A stretch of DNA of 58,310 nt. It comes from Thermomonospora echinospora. Lineage in GTDB: Bacteria > Actinomycetota > Actinomycetes > Streptosporangiales > Streptosporangiaceae. Positions 58,188-58,310 of this stretch are shown here, in pieces. A model generated the notes under the pieces. It ran no database searches. It was not told where the DNA came from and was given only the letters and a program-made list of their open reading frames with translations. Position 1 is the first letter of the stretch, and every line of letters begins with the position of its first letter. Made by a program: the position numbers and the translations under genes. The stretch covers positions 1 through 58,310 of the forward strand of contig NZ_FNVO01000033.1 of the NCBI RefSeq assembly GCF_900108175.1, written 5' to 3'.

Positions 58188-58305
58188 TGTCCGGCGGTGT
58201 CCTACTCTCCCACACAGTCTCCCATGCAGTACCATCGGCGCTGGAGGGCTTAACTACCGGGTTCGGAAAGAGACCGGGTGTTTCCCCTCCGCCATAACCA
58301 CCGGA
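58188..58305 (-). rRNA. rrf: 5S ribosomal RNA
   Basis: Read on the minus strand it begins TCCGGTGGTTATGGCGGAGG and contains the conserved CCGAACCCGGTAGTTAAG and GCGCCGATGGTACTGC, ending GAGAGTAGGACACCGCCGG. The 5' and 3' ends pair as in 5S helix I. Ends are approximate to a few bases. The 23S gene should lie immediately to the right, outside the window. Confidence 0.93.
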
Positions 58306-58310
58306 ACGCC

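Overview
The window is very GC-rich, with almost every third codon position G or C, frequent GTG starts and several start codons lying 6-7 bases after a TAnnnT -10 hexamer, which suggests leaderless mRNAs. Gene content points to a filamentous actinobacterium of the Streptosporangiales/Thermomonosporaceae kind: a DUF574 methyltransferase, a LuxR-type large ATPase regulator, a SpoIIE-type phosphatase with its own kinase-like domain, mycobacterial-type SerC, DUF3027, DUF2530, and a bacterial XPB helicase with its helicase-associated partner. The genus is inference only. From memory, the set serC, citA, MarR, DUF2530, DUF3027, MFS, cspB, helicase-associated protein and XPB resembles a conserved block near Rv0861c-Rv0889c of Mycobacterium tuberculosis.

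Layout. 1-5.1 kb: the 5' end of deoC, a DUF574 methyltransferase, two membrane proteins and a LuxR-type ATPase regulator. 5.4-10.7 kb: a methyltransferase, an IclR regulator divergent from a VLCAD-like acyl-CoA dehydrogenase, and a thiolase (fatty-acid oxidation). 11-18.7 kb: small membrane proteins, a methyltransferase, a PAS-GAF-PP2C-HATPase signalling protein downstream of a DtxR repressor, an unusual UdgX-like uracil-DNA glycosylase, and an MFS gene coupled to pdxH. 18.9-23.8 kb: citrate synthase, a divergent glycosyltransferase/deacetylase pair whose start codons overlap, and a coupled pair of DMT permeases. 23.9-34.3 kb: a 970-residue membrane-anchored periplasmic-binding-fold receptor, serC, two secreted beta-propeller-like proteins, a class II amidotransferase and a multi-repeat membrane protein. 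34.3-35.0 kb: a toxin-antitoxin pair abutting the decapitated start of an SDR gene. 35.0-38.4 kb: a flavin/F420-fold protein, thpR and two TerD-family genes. 38.5-49.1 kb: MFS with MarR, a sacsin/Hsp90-like ATPase next to DUF3027, a second MFS, cspB, a HAD phosphatase, a GNAT-like protein and TetR.

The standout is 51.8-53.9 kb. Four tandem structured RNAs, all built on the same two-helix Ro60-binding (Y RNA) scaffold, lie directly upstream of a TROVE/VWA Ro60 (Rsr) gene. They share the scaffold but carry different inserts: a short loop; a permuted tRNA-like module; a complete permuted tRNA with a lysine-type CUU anticodon arm; and a T-arm only. The last one ends 27 nt before the Ro60 start codon. 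The array and ro60 sit, with an acyl-CoA ligase and a small membrane protein, between the helicase-associated gene and XPB, a pair I recall as neighbours in mycobacteria. The window ends with a 5S rRNA on the minus strand, the tail of an rRNA operon lying to the right.
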